Shown here in pieces: positions 38,439 to 47,316 of a stretch of 64,000 bases of DNA. Below the pieces are notes generated by a model. That model ran no database searches and was not told the DNA's origin. It saw only the letters and a program-made list of their open reading frames with translations. The position numbers were made by a program, and so were the translations under genes. Source of the stretch: an uncultured Arachnia sp. (lineage in GTDB: Bacteria > Actinomycetota > Actinomycetes > Propionibacteriales > Propionibacteriaceae). Numbering within the stretch: the first letter of the stretch is position 1; every line of letters begins with the position of its first letter. The stretch lies in NCBI GenBank assembly GCA_947493995.1, contig CANLTJ010000003.1, positions 155,298 to 219,297 on the forward strand, written 5' to 3'.

Positions 38439-38606
38439 GAACGCTGACAAGAAATGGGGCATGGACAGGGGACGGGTGGGCGGTCCGCCATGACCCTCTG
38501 TCCTGGCGGACCTCCTGTCGCAGTAGGTTGGAAGTTCGTTCAACAACGGTCGGTTCCGTCTGCCAAACCCGTGGGTGCGAGACTGGCCCATGGAGGAGTG
38601 GGAGTC

Positions 38607-40235
38607 ATGGACATGCGTCAGAACAAGAAGGTCGCGATCATCGGGGGCGGAATCTCCGGTCTTGTGTCCGCGTTCGAACTGAGTGAGCAGGACGGTGTGG
38701 AGGTCACGGTCCTGGAAGCGGCTCCCGAGTGCGGGGGGAAGATGCGGGGGCATTTCAACGAAGCGGAGCAGCGATTCGAAGAGCACTCCATCAGGGCGCT
38801 CTCGTCAACGTACTTCTCGCTTTTCGACGTCTTCCACCGCGCCGGCATTCTTGATCATCTTGCGCCGGTGGACGACTACCAATTCTATGAGCGCAGGAGT
38901 GGCAAGCGGGTGTCGGTGGACCGCAAGGACTCGATCGGTGTGGAAACGGTTCGGGATCTGATCAACACGTTCGACCTCTCGGTGCCGGACATGCTTCACC
39001 TGGCGCACAAGATCATGCGCCACGTCAATGCGTCCGATCAGGAGCGGGAGGCCATGGCGCACCAGAAAGCTGGTGACGTCATCGGCATCGACGACTTCAG
39101 TCCCGCGACGCAGCAGTTCGTCACCAACTGGTTCGGCATCCTCACCGGCGCCCGGATGCACAGCAAAGCCGTCGACATCATGGACAGCTTCCTGCTGATG
39201 TTTCTGCCGATGAGTGAATCCCCGCATCTGCCACCGGGCGAGGTGTCCAAGTCGTACTGCTTCACCGGCCCCACGTCCCGCACGGTCCAGGCTCTGGTCG
39301 AAGTGTTGGAGGACCGCGGAGTCTCATTCCGCACAGGCTCGCGCATGACGAATCTGGTGCGTCACGGAGAACAATTCGCGATCGAAACCGACAACGATTC
39401 GCTGAAGGAGCACAGTTTCGACGCGGTGATCATGGCGGTGCCGCATGAAGTCCTGTGGAGCGTAGGCCTCATCGACACAGCAAAGCCTTTTGACGACGAA
39501 TGGTCCTTCGGCACCCAGTTCCCTCTGCGCGAACTACCGGAAACTCTGCAACCGTTCGCCGGGAAGTCCTACAACCTGTGTTTCGACGCACCATGGAACA
39601 TCGTGTTCCAGATCCAGCACAACGGCAGTTTCTGGAGCAAGGTCGATTTCCCGGAGAACGCGCCCTACACGTTGTCCGCCACCTGCAGCTCGCCGCACAA
39701 CCCGGGTGTGCTGTACGGGAAGAAGTTCATGGACTGCACACCCGATGAGGCCCTGCACGAAATCTTGTTCCAGTTGGGCATCGATGACGAGGAGCAACGC
39801 AGCGAGATGGCCGCCAATGCGGTCTCCGATCCCATTTACCTCGAGTTCACCGACGAATGGCAGGAGGCTGCTGTGCTGGAGACGGTGGAACTGGGGCACA
39901 AGCACCCGGACGGTCGTAGATGGGTGGACAAGGCTCAGATCTATGTTCGCTCCGCCGGGGACCCTGAGGTGGAGCCGACCAGCAGTGTTTCCGGTGTGTT
40001 CCTCGCTGGCGAAGTCGTGACGGTGCCCGGCAAGTGGAAGATTCCGACGATGGAACAGGCCGCCACCTCCGGCAAACAGGCAGCGACCCTCACTCTGGAG
40101 CACTTGGACATTTCACACAGCATTGAAATGAACATGGCGGAGATCGAAGAAACGGAGAAAGCCAGAGCGGCCAGCCTGTTGCTGCGGGGCATCACGGCAT
40201 TCACGGACCGTCTCCCCAGCCGCTCCGACGGCTGA
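38607..40235 (+). CDS. FAD-dependent oxidoreductase (amine oxidase / phytoene desaturase-like)
   Basis: A 542-residue flavoenzyme. The Rossmann start is VAIIGGGISGLVSAFELSE with a downstream Glu and the ECGGKMRG motif, the usual pattern of amine oxidases, HpnE-type hydroxysqualene dehydroxylases and carotenoid desaturases. The C-terminal FAD motif SGVFLAGEVVTVPGKWKIPTMEQAATSG is intact. The last about 50 residues form a charged helix beyond the family core. The ATG at 38607 is chosen for its ribosome site (GGAG) and because it places the FAD loop near the N-terminus. No isoprenoid gene is adjacent, so the substrate is unknown. Confidence 0.82.
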   Translation: MDMRQNKKVAIIGGGISGLVSAFELSEQDGVEVTVLEAAPECGGKMRGHFNEAEQRFEEHSIRALSSTYFSLFDVFHRAGILDHLAPVDDYQFYERRSGKRVSVDRKDSIGVETVRDLINTFDLSVPDMLHLAHKIMRHVNASDQEREAMAHQKAGDVIGIDDFSPATQQFVTNWFGILTGARMHSKAVDIMDSFLLMFLPMSESPHLPPGEVSKSYCFTGPTSRTVQALVEVLEDRGVSFRTGSRMTNLVRHGEQFAIETDNDSLKEHSFDAVIMAVPHEVLWSVGLIDTAKPFDDEWSFGTQFPLRELPETLQPFAGKSYNLCFDAPWNIVFQIQHNGSFWSKVDFPENAPYTLSATCSSPHNPGVLYGKKFMDCTPDEALHEILFQLGIDDEEQRSEMAANAVSDPIYLEFTDEWQEAAVLETVELGHKHPDGRRWVDKAQIYVRSAGDPEVEPTSSVSGVFLAGEVVTVPGKWKIPTMEQAATSGKQAATLTLEHLDISHSIEMNMAEIEETEKARAASLLLRGITAFTDRLPSRSDG

Positions 40236-40323
40236 CTGTACGGAGTTGGGCGAATCGCTGATCGTGCCACTGGGGTAGCCTGCTGACGGCTGCTTCCCGG
40301 CCATGTGGGAAAGGACTCCTCAG

Positions 40324-41895
40324 TTGCTCGATCTGCTGACTGGCTCTCCCCTGCTCACGATTCTCGTGGTCGTGGCGCTGGGAGCCGCAGTAGGGGTGAT
40401 CCCGTTTGGTCCGCTGCGCTTCGGCGCGGCGGGCGCGCTGTTCGTCGGTTTGGCGATCGGGGCGTGGGAGCCAGCGTTGGGGGAAGGGCTCGGCCTCGTG
40501 TCCTCACTGGGACTCGCACTGTTCGTCTACACCGTTGGGATCGCCGCGGGAGAGACGTTCTTCGCGGACCTCCGAAAGCAGCTCCCGCTCATGGGGCTCG
40601 GCATCGTGATCATCGCGGTTGTGACCGTCCTTGCGGTGGTGATGGGCACCGCCCTCGGCCTCGAATCACCCCTGATCGCAGGGGTCCTGGCCGGAGCACT
40701 GACCTCCACTCCAGCTCTTGCCGCCGCGACGGCTGCGACGGGAAGCCCCGACGCTGCCGTCGGCTACTCCCTCGGCTACCCGGTGGGTGTCGTCCTGGCG
40801 ATCATTGCAGTGGCGATCGTCGTCACGCGACGGTGGCCCGGAGCCAAGGACTCGGCGCCGCCCAGCGCGGAGGGCCTGGTGGCCGAATCCGTCCACGTCG
40901 AACGTGCAGCACCGCTGAGGGACGTGCCCGGCTGGATCGACGAGACAATCAAGATGAGCTATCTGATTCGCGACGGCCACACCCGGGTCCTCTCACCGGG
41001 CGAGGACGTGCAGCCGGGTGATCAGGTTCTCGTGATCGGTGAGCCCGACGCCGTCAACGAGGCGATGTCCTTTCTTGGGCACCGGATGGAGCGGGAACTG
41101 ACGTCGGACCGCGACGCAGTCGACTTCAAACGGTTGGTGGTCTCCTCCCCGGCGATCGCGGGCCGCAGTGTGGCCGAACTCAACCTTCCCAGCCGCTACG
41201 GGGGCGTCCTGACCCGCGTCCGGCGTGGGGACACCGACATCCTCGCCCGTGATGACCTCGTACTCCAACTCGGCGACCGCGTCCTGGCGGTGGCACCCCA
41301 GGGTGAGCTTGGTGCCCTGACGACGTATCTTGGCGACTCCGAACGCCGGGTGTCCGAGGTGGACGCGTTGGGCCTTGGACTGGGAATGGTGCTGGGCCTG
41401 CTGCTCGGTGCGATCAGCCTGCCACTGCCCGGTGGAGGAGACTTCTCCCTGGGACCGGCGGCGGGGCCGCTCATCGTCGGCATGGTACTGGGGGCCGTGC
41501 ACCGGAGCGGGCCACTGATCTGGCAGATTCCCCTGTCGGTGAACCTCACCATCCGCCAGTTGGGGCTCCTGCTGTTCCTCGCCACTGTCGGCCTGGCATC
41601 CGGGCCGCTGTTCGCCGAGCAGGCAGTCACCTCCACGGGACTGCGTGCTGGCGCGCTGGCGGCAGTCATCGTGGGGGTCTCTGCGGTCGCCTTTCTGGGC
41701 GGGGCGCGGCTTCTCGGGCTCAGCGCGCAACGAGCGGCCGGCGGTTTCTCCGGCTACATCGGCCAGCCAGCCATCCTGTCCTTCGCCACGGGCCGGGTCA
41801 GCGACGAACGCATCGACGCCGGTTACGCCGCACTGTTCGCACTGGGCATCATCGCCAAGATCGTTGCTGTCCAGGTCATCGGGGCGCTCGGCTGA
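40324..41895 (+). CDS. AspT/YidE/YbjL-type transporter with TrkA-C domains
   Basis: A 523-residue membrane protein with about ten hydrophobic segments in two halves. Each half is an AspT-YidE-YbjL antiporter duplication domain (first about 1-165, second about 350-523). Between them are two RCK_C/TrkA-C-type cytosolic domains (about 195-335: VLSPGEDVQPGDQVLVIGEPDAV and TDILARDDLVLQLGDRVLAVAP). Members exchange small acids such as aspartate; the substrate here is unknown. The TTG at 40324 is chosen because AGGA lies eight bases upstream. An ATG at 40303 adds seven residues but has no ribosome site. Confidence 0.87.
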   Translation: MLDLLTGSPLLTILVVVALGAAVGVIPFGPLRFGAAGALFVGLAIGAWEPALGEGLGLVSSLGLALFVYTVGIAAGETFFADLRKQLPLMGLGIVIIAVVTVLAVVMGTALGLESPLIAGVLAGALTSTPALAAATAATGSPDAAVGYSLGYPVGVVLAIIAVAIVVTRRWPGAKDSAPPSAEGLVAESVHVERAAPLRDVPGWIDETIKMSYLIRDGHTRVLSPGEDVQPGDQVLVIGEPDAVNEAMSFLGHRMERELTSDRDAVDFKRLVVSSPAIAGRSVAELNLPSRYGGVLTRVRRGDTDILARDDLVLQLGDRVLAVAPQGELGALTTYLGDSERRVSEVDALGLGLGMVLGLLLGAISLPLPGGGDFSLGPAAGPLIVGMVLGAVHRSGPLIWQIPLSVNLTIRQLGLLLFLATVGLASGPLFAEQAVTSTGLRAGALAAVIVGVSAVAFLGGARLLGLSAQRAAGGFSGYIGQPAILSFATGRVSDERIDAGYAALFALGIIAKIVAVQVIGALG

Positions 41896-41930
41896 CCATG
41901 CGCTGCCATGTGACCTGCGCTGCGCTCTCT

Positions 41931-42038
41931 TCACCACGTGAGAGTGCGTAGACCCGGAAGCCGTAGCAGATTTGCATCGACGGTGACCAGTGTCGAGCTC
42001 TCCAGAATGGCTTGGGCTACGAGCAGTCGGACTTCACT
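41931..42038 (-). pseudogene. VapC (PIN-domain) toxin remnant
   Basis: Directly after the antitoxin, the minus strand carries a frame with the sequence RLLVAQAILESSTLVTVDAN and then LLRLPGLRTLTW before a TGA at 41931. This matches the last about 32 residues of VapC toxins normally paired with this antitoxin type. The first about 90 residues, with the PIN catalytic acids, are missing, and no start codon precedes the piece. A single internal deletion would produce this arrangement. Confidence 0.7.
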
Positions 42039-42255
42039 CCCATGCTGCGAGCTCTTCTTCAGGCAGCGGGGAATCAAAGTCATCAGGTACGTCGAAGGTC
42101 ATACCGCCAAACTGCCGTGGGGGTGGCTCGTGGACGGGGACCAGCCGGACAACGGCTTTTCCGGCCCGGGCGATGACGATGTCCTCACCCTGTTCACTGC
42201 GCTGTATGAGATCTGAAAGGTGGGTCTTGGCCTGCTGGATGTTGACCTGCTTCAT
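42034..42255 (-). CDS. Phd/YefM family antitoxin
   Basis: A 73-residue antitoxin. KQVNIQQAKTHLSDLIQRSEQGEDIVIARAGKAVVRLVP is the Phd/YefM fold, followed by a C-terminal toxin-binding tail PDDFDSPLPEEELAAWE. A strong ribosome site (AGGAGAAGGGA) precedes the ATG. It would neutralise a VapC partner and autoregulate its promoter, but the adjacent toxin is a stump, so the antitoxin is intact but orphaned. Confidence 0.9.
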   Translation of the reverse strand: MKQVNIQQAKTHLSDLIQRSEQGEDIVIARAGKAVVRLVPVHEPPPRQFGGMTFDVPDDFDSPLPEEELAAWE

Positions 42256-42285
42256 GTCGTTCCCTTCTCCTCCAGACCAGCCTGG

Positions 42286-42585
42286 TCAGGTTGACCAGTC
42301 CCCTTTTTGAGTGTCATCGGTGCCAACCCTGCGCCCCAACCGGAACCCCATGACGAGGCCACTGAGGACGAGGCCAGCGGCTACCAGGCTAGCTGCGAGC
42401 ACTCGTTGCGCACCGTATCCGGAGCCCCTTGGGAGGACCACATCTTCTGGCAGAGGTTCATAGCTGAACCACCCGAAGCTGACCGCCTCTGACGGTGCTG
42501 TGAACCACAGAAGAATCCCCATACCGAGGCAGACGACAGCGGCGATTGCCATGACCACCCCCGGCGCGCGTAGCGACAGTTTCAC
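42286..42585 (-). CDS. Small membrane protein, function unknown
   Basis: A 99-residue protein that I do not recognise. Two hydrophobic segments (about residues 8-30 and 63-82) flank an extracellular-side loop rich in Pro, Glu and aromatic residues; the C-terminus is charged (GRRVGTDDTQKGDW). It starts at a GTG with GAGGTGA six bases upstream, and ends 30 bp before the antitoxin gene on the same strand. Ordinary base composition and a good ribosome site support a real gene. Confidence 0.6.
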   Translation of the reverse strand: MKLSLRAPGVVMAIAAVVCLGMGILLWFTAPSEAVSFGWFSYEPLPEDVVLPRGSGYGAQRVLAASLVAAGLVLSGLVMGFRLGRRVGTDDTQKGDWST

Positions 42586-42715
42586 GGACTCACCTCGTTA
42601 TCTACATCGACACTCGCGTGCCTGACGCTATCCCACATGAACTCGCCGTTGTGGAACGAAGCAAGGAGGACCATATTGGACATCAGTTGGTGCGAAGAAC
42701 GAATGGGAGACGAAG

Positions 42716-43024
42716 ATGAGAACAACCGTCACACTCGACGAGCACCTTCTTGCGCGAGCAGCAGAGATCACGGGTATCACCGACGAGTCCACCCTGATAC
42801 GTATGGGTCTCGAAGCACTGCTGGCGCGGGAGAGCGCTCAACGGCTGAGCCTGCTGGGTGGTTCCGATCCGACGGCAACCTCGGCTCCCCGAACCCGAGG
42901 GGACGATGACCCCAGCCATCGCGGAGCTGTGCGAATATGCGCTCTGCGTCTCACGGACGCAGTAGGGCCCGACGCGCTTCAGAGTGTCTCAGCAGAAGTC
43001 GTGACGGGGTTCGGCAACCACTGA
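42716..43024 (+). CDS. VapB-type ribbon-helix-helix antitoxin, probably orphaned
   Basis: A 102-residue frame. The first about 65 residues (MRTTVTLDEHLLARAAEITG, ...STLIRMGLEALLARESAQRL) are a ribbon-helix-helix VapB antitoxin. The last about 35 residues, after SAPRTRG, do not look like the family and probably arise because the normal stop was lost by a small frameshift; in the neighbouring frame a TGA follows at once. No VapC gene follows; dnaE begins 75 bp on. GGGAGACGA is a good ribosome site. Confidence 0.7.
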   Translation: MRTTVTLDEHLLARAAEITGITDESTLIRMGLEALLARESAQRLSLLGGSDPTATSAPRTRGDDDPSHRGAVRICALRLTDAVGPDALQSVSAEVVTGFGNH

Positions 43025-43098
43025 TGTCGGTCCGGGTTTCGTCGGAGCGTGGCGGTAGGGTGGGGCCTCGTTCGCCTGTCGTGAAGGGAAGCCCCGAG

Positions 43099-46000
43099 TT
43101 GTCGGATCAGTTCGTCCATCTGCACTGCCACACCGAGTTCTCGATGCTGGATGGTGCCGCCCGGATCAAGGATCTCTTCGAGGGTGCCGACCGGATGGGG
43201 ATGCCCGCACTCGCGATGACGGACCACGGCAACCTGTTCGGCGCCTACGAGTTCTACAAGGCTTCCAAGGACTACAACGTCAAGCCCATCATCGGACTCG
43301 AGGCCTATCTCACACCCCGCACACACCGCTCGGAGCGCAAGCGCGTGCAGTTCGGCGATGGAACAGGCGACGACGTCTCGGCGCGGGGCGCCTACACCCA
43401 CATGACACTGCTGGCCTCCAGCACCGCGGGCATGCACAACCTGTTCCGCCTCTCCTCACGCAGCTCGCTGGAGGGCTTCTTCTACAAGCCGCGCGCGGAC
43501 CGGGAACTGCTGAACGAGTACGGCAAGGGCCTCATCGCCACCACGGGTTGCCCCTCGGGCGAGGTGCAGACGTTCCTGCGACTCGGTCAGTACGACAAGG
43601 CGGTGGCCGCAGCCGCAGAGTTCCGCGACATCTTCGGCGAGGGCAACTTCTACGTCGAGGTGATGGATCATGGCCTGGACATCGAGACCCGCATCCGTGG
43701 GGACCTGCTCCGGCTCGCCAGGGATCTCGGACTGCCGCTGGTGGCAACCAACGACCTGCACTACGTCCACGCCGACGACGCCGACGCGCACGACACCCTG
43801 TTGTGCGTGTCCTCCGGCGCCCGCAAGGCGCAGCAGGAACGCTTCAAGTTCAACGGCAGTGGCTACTACCTGAAGTCGCCCGCCGAGATGCGCGCACTCT
43901 TCGCCGAGCTGCCACAGGCGTGTGACAACACCCTGGAGATCGCCGAGCGGTGCGAGACCAGTTTCACGGAAGGCATGGGCACGTTCATGCCCGTCTTCGA
44001 CTGCCCTCCCGGGGAGACCGAGGACACGTGGTTCCACAAGGAGGTTGAGCGGGGACTGGAGCGTCGCTACCCGGACGGCATCAGCACGGAGGCCCGGGAA
44101 CGGGCTGAGTTCGAGACCAACATCATCGCGAACATGGGTTTCACGGGGTACTTCCTTGTGGTGGCCGACTTCATCAACTGGGCCAAGGAGAACGGCATCC
44201 GGGTGGGCCCGGGCCGTGGATCGGGTGCCGGATCGATCTGCGCCTACGCGCTACGGATCACCGATCTGGACCCCATCGCGCACGGTCTCCTGTTCGAGCG
44301 TTTCCTGAATCCGGAGCGGGTGTCGATGCCGGACTTCGACATCGACTTCGACGATCGTCGTCGCGGCGAGGTGATCGCTTACGTCTCGGAGAAGTACGGC
44401 AACGACAAGGTCGCCCAGATCGTCACCTACGGCAGCATCAAGGCCAAGGCTGCCGTGAAGGACGCCTCGCGAGTGCTGGACATGCCGTTCGCCGTGGGCG
44501 AGAAGATCACCAAGGCCATGCCCGCGGACGTCATGGGCAAGGGCGTCACCCTTCCCCAGCTGTTCGACGAGACCAACAAGCGGTACTCGGAGGGCTCCGA
44601 GGTCCGGGAGATGTACAACGCGGAGGCCGATGTCCGCACGGTGGTGGACACCGCGATGGGCATCGAGGGACTGAAACGCCAGTGGGGCGTCCACGCTGCC
44701 GGCGTCATCATGAGCTCAAAGCCCCTGCTGGACATCATCCCCATCATGAAGCGGGAGTCCGACGGCGCCATCATCACCCAGTTCGACTACCCGGGCTGCG
44801 AGGCGCTCGGCCTCATCAAGATGGACTTCCTGGGGTTGCGCAACCTCACCGTCATTGACGATGCGGTGCGCAGCATCAAGGCCAACCGCGGTATTGACGT
44901 CGATCTCGACAACCTCCCCCTCGACGACCAACCCACCTATGACCTGCTGGCCCGCGGCGACACCCTCGGGGTGTTCCAGCTCGACGGTGGCCCCATGCGT
45001 GCCCTGTTGCGCTCCATGCGGCCCGACTCCTTCGAGGACATCTCCGCCGTGGGTGCCCTCTACCGCCCCGGACCAATGGGCGCTGACTCCCACAACAAGT
45101 ACGCCCGCCGCAAGACGGGTCGCGAGCCGGTGGAGCCCATCCATCCCGAGCTGGCCGAAGCACTTGAGCCGATCCTGGGGGAGACCTACGGCCTGATCGT
45201 CTACCAGGAGCAGGTCATGGCCATCGCCCAACAGTTGGCCGGCTACACCCTCGGTGCCGCCGACGAGCTGCGCAGGGCCATGGGCAAGAAGAAGCACGAC
45301 GTGCTGAACCAGCAGTACGAGATCTTCAAGGCGGGCATGACGTCCCGTGGGTTCAGCGCCGCCTCGGTGCAGGTGCTGTGGGACACGCTGGTCCCGTTCG
45401 CCGATTACGCCTTCAACAAGGCCCATTCCGCGGCCTACGGGTTGGTGTCGTACTGGACCGCCTATTTGAAGGCCAACTATCCCACGGAGTACATGGCAGC
45501 GCTTCTCCAGTCCGTGCGTGACGACAAGGACAAGTCGGCCAACTATCTGGCCGAATGCCGTCACATGGGTATCCAAGTGCTTCCCCCCGACATCAACTCC
45601 TCCGAATCCGCCTTCACCCCTGTCGGCACCCACATCCGCTTCGGATTGGGCGCCGTACGCAACGTGGGCGACAAGGTGGTTAGAGCCTGGACGATGCAGC
45701 GAGCCACACAGGGACGTGCCACGGACTTCCATGACTTCCTGGACAAGGCGCCGCTGCCGATCTGCAACAAGCGGATCATCGAGTCGCTCGTCAAGGCAGG
45801 AGCCTTCGACGAGATGGGCCACACCCGACGGGGCCTGTTGACCATTCACGAGAACGCCATCGACAACATCATCGACGTCAAGAGGAACGCGGAGAACGGA
45901 CAGGATGACCTCTTCGGCGCAGGCTTCGGCGGCGGCGATGACAGCGACAGCGTGGAGCGCGCCGTCGTACCGGAGGTGGAGGAGTGGGACCGGCGCACCA

Positions 46001-46641
46001 AGCTCGCCTTCGAACGGGAGATGCTCGGACTCTACGTCTCCGACCACCCCCTGAACGGACTGGAGCACGTCCTGGCAGCGAACGGCAACCACTCGGTGAG
46101 CGCCGTCGCAGCCGTGGACGGCTATCGCGGGGAGACGACGGTGTGTGGCCTCATCACGTCGGTCAATCGACGCGTCAACAAGAAGGGCGCCTTCTACGCC
46201 ACCATTGTTCTGGAGGACCTGGCCTCCTCCGTGGAGGTGACGGTCTTCCCGCGTGTCTACGATGCCGTTGCCATGCACTTGGCCCCTGACACCATCGTGG
46301 CAGTGCGCGGCGTCGTGGAATCGGGGGAGGATCGCGCTCGCATGCGAGCCGTTGACCTCTTTGCGCCACAGGTCAGCCTCGACGGGGCATCGCCGCCAGT
46401 GGTGCTCACGCTGCCCGCCGTGAGGTGCACCCCGGGCATCGTGGCCAACATCAAGCACATCCTGACCGGCTACCCGGGCTCCGCCGAGGTCCATCTGCAA
46501 CTCCGCAACGGGGAGCGGATGACCACATTCAAGCTGGGGGAGGGCTTCCGGGTTGCCCCCAGTTCACCACTGTTCGCGGACCTGAAAGCCGTTCTTGGCC
46601 CCTCGGCGGTGGGTGTGGGAAAAGTCGGTGGGCATGTCTGA
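43099..46641 (+). CDS. dnaE: DNA polymerase III alpha subunit (DnaE1)
   Basis: Replicative polymerase, 1180 residues. The N-terminal PHP domain opens FVHLHCHTEFSMLDGAARI and TDHGNLFGAYEFYKASK. The catalytic palm shows GRGSGAGSICAYAL and the aspartates of PDFDIDFDDRRRGEVI. Then come the tandem helix-hairpin-helix region and an OB domain (TTVCGLITSVNRRVNKKG) near residue 1010. I found no intein. The TTG at 43099 is chosen because it gives MSDQFVHLH, the family N-terminus, with AAGGGA nine bases upstream. It overlaps the next gene by 8 bp. Confidence 0.96.
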   Translation: MSDQFVHLHCHTEFSMLDGAARIKDLFEGADRMGMPALAMTDHGNLFGAYEFYKASKDYNVKPIIGLEAYLTPRTHRSERKRVQFGDGTGDDVSARGAYTHMTLLASSTAGMHNLFRLSSRSSLEGFFYKPRADRELLNEYGKGLIATTGCPSGEVQTFLRLGQYDKAVAAAAEFRDIFGEGNFYVEVMDHGLDIETRIRGDLLRLARDLGLPLVATNDLHYVHADDADAHDTLLCVSSGARKAQQERFKFNGSGYYLKSPAEMRALFAELPQACDNTLEIAERCETSFTEGMGTFMPVFDCPPGETEDTWFHKEVERGLERRYPDGISTEARERAEFETNIIANMGFTGYFLVVADFINWAKENGIRVGPGRGSGAGSICAYALRITDLDPIAHGLLFERFLNPERVSMPDFDIDFDDRRRGEVIAYVSEKYGNDKVAQIVTYGSIKAKAAVKDASRVLDMPFAVGEKITKAMPADVMGKGVTLPQLFDETNKRYSEGSEVREMYNAEADVRTVVDTAMGIEGLKRQWGVHAAGVIMSSKPLLDIIPIMKRESDGAIITQFDYPGCEALGLIKMDFLGLRNLTVIDDAVRSIKANRGIDVDLDNLPLDDQPTYDLLARGDTLGVFQLDGGPMRALLRSMRPDSFEDISAVGALYRPGPMGADSHNKYARRKTGREPVEPIHPELAEALEPILGETYGLIVYQEQVMAIAQQLAGYTLGAADELRRAMGKKKHDVLNQQYEIFKAGMTSRGFSAASVQVLWDTLVPFADYAFNKAHSAAYGLVSYWTAYLKANYPTEYMAALLQSVRDDKDKSANYLAECRHMGIQVLPPDINSSESAFTPVGTHIRFGLGAVRNVGDKVVRAWTMQRATQGRATDFHDFLDKAPLPICNKRIIESLVKAGAFDEMGHTRRGLLTIHENAIDNIIDVKRNAENGQDDLFGAGFGGGDDSDSVERAVVPEVEEWDRRTKLAFEREMLGLYVSDHPLNGLEHVLAANGNHSVSAVAAVDGYRGETTVCGLITSVNRRVNKKGAFYATIVLEDLASSVEVTVFPRVYDAVAMHLAPDTIVAVRGVVESGEDRARMRAVDLFAPQVSLDGASPPVVLTLPAVRCTPGIVANIKHILTGYPGSAEVHLQLRNGERMTTFKLGEGFRVAPSSPLFADLKAVLGPSAVGVGKVGGHV

Positions 46642-47200
46642 GGCGGTGGCCGCGCCCTGGCGTGAGAGCCTCATCGATGCGCGATGGCGAGTGGCAGTGT
46701 TCTCGCTCTTCTGCGTCGGCGTGGGCGTGGTGGCTGGGATCCTGTGGGCCATCTTCGCGTTCAGGCCCGGCTATCGGGTCACCGATGATCTCGCAGCCTC
46801 CCTGGGGGAGAGAGAACTGGCCAACATCTTCGCCGCGGATGCGCTGTTCACTCTGCTTGCTGCCCTGTGTGGCCTCATCATCGGCGTCTCGTGCTGGATG
46901 CTCTTCCGCCGCCATGGTTGGTGGGTGTCCGTGCTCGCAGTCCTTGGGGCTGGTCTCGCCGGTCTTGTGGCATGGCAGGTGGGGCTGCTCGTGACGCCCG
47001 AAGATTTCGACGAACGCCTGGCCAGAGCGGTGGGCGGGGATGTGGTCCCCGTCGACCTCCAACTGGATGCACTCGCCGCGCTGCTCGTGGCACCATTCGC
47101 GGCGATCATTCCCGTCATGCTGCTGGCAGCATTCGCACCCGAACCTCAGGAGACCGTCCCGCCGCCGGAGCCGGACCCACCGCCGACGCCTGCCAGCTGA
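46634..47200 (+). CDS. Membrane protein, DUF2567-like
   Basis: A 188-residue membrane protein with four hydrophobic segments (about 18-40, 68-88, 95-113 and 140-165) and a Pro-rich cytoplasmic tail (PPPEPDPPPTP). It resembles the actinobacterial DUF2567 family; function unknown. The ATG at 46634 overlaps the end of dnaE by 8 bp, so expression is coupled to dnaE. Confidence 0.7.
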   Translation: MSEAVAAPWRESLIDARWRVAVFSLFCVGVGVVAGILWAIFAFRPGYRVTDDLAASLGERELANIFAADALFTLLAALCGLIIGVSCWMLFRRHGWWVSVLAVLGAGLAGLVAWQVGLLVTPEDFDERLARAVGGDVVPVDLQLDALAALLVAPFAAIIPVMLLAAFAPEPQETVPPPEPDPPPTPAS

Positions 47201-47316
47201 AGGCCCTTGACGATCACGCGTGAACCGTCTCTCATTGGAGCATGGGAGCACCGTCAGCGAAGACCTCCGTCCCGGCAACGGCGGCCGTTACAGGAGACAG
47301 CACCGAGGAAACCGCC

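Noticed and set aside
42598..42715. Plus-strand frame VIYIDTRVPDAI... upstream of the VapB gene, similar to a PIN-domain start
   Set aside because: Only five or six residues resemble VapC and the rest does not; it is on the opposite strand from the VapC stump.
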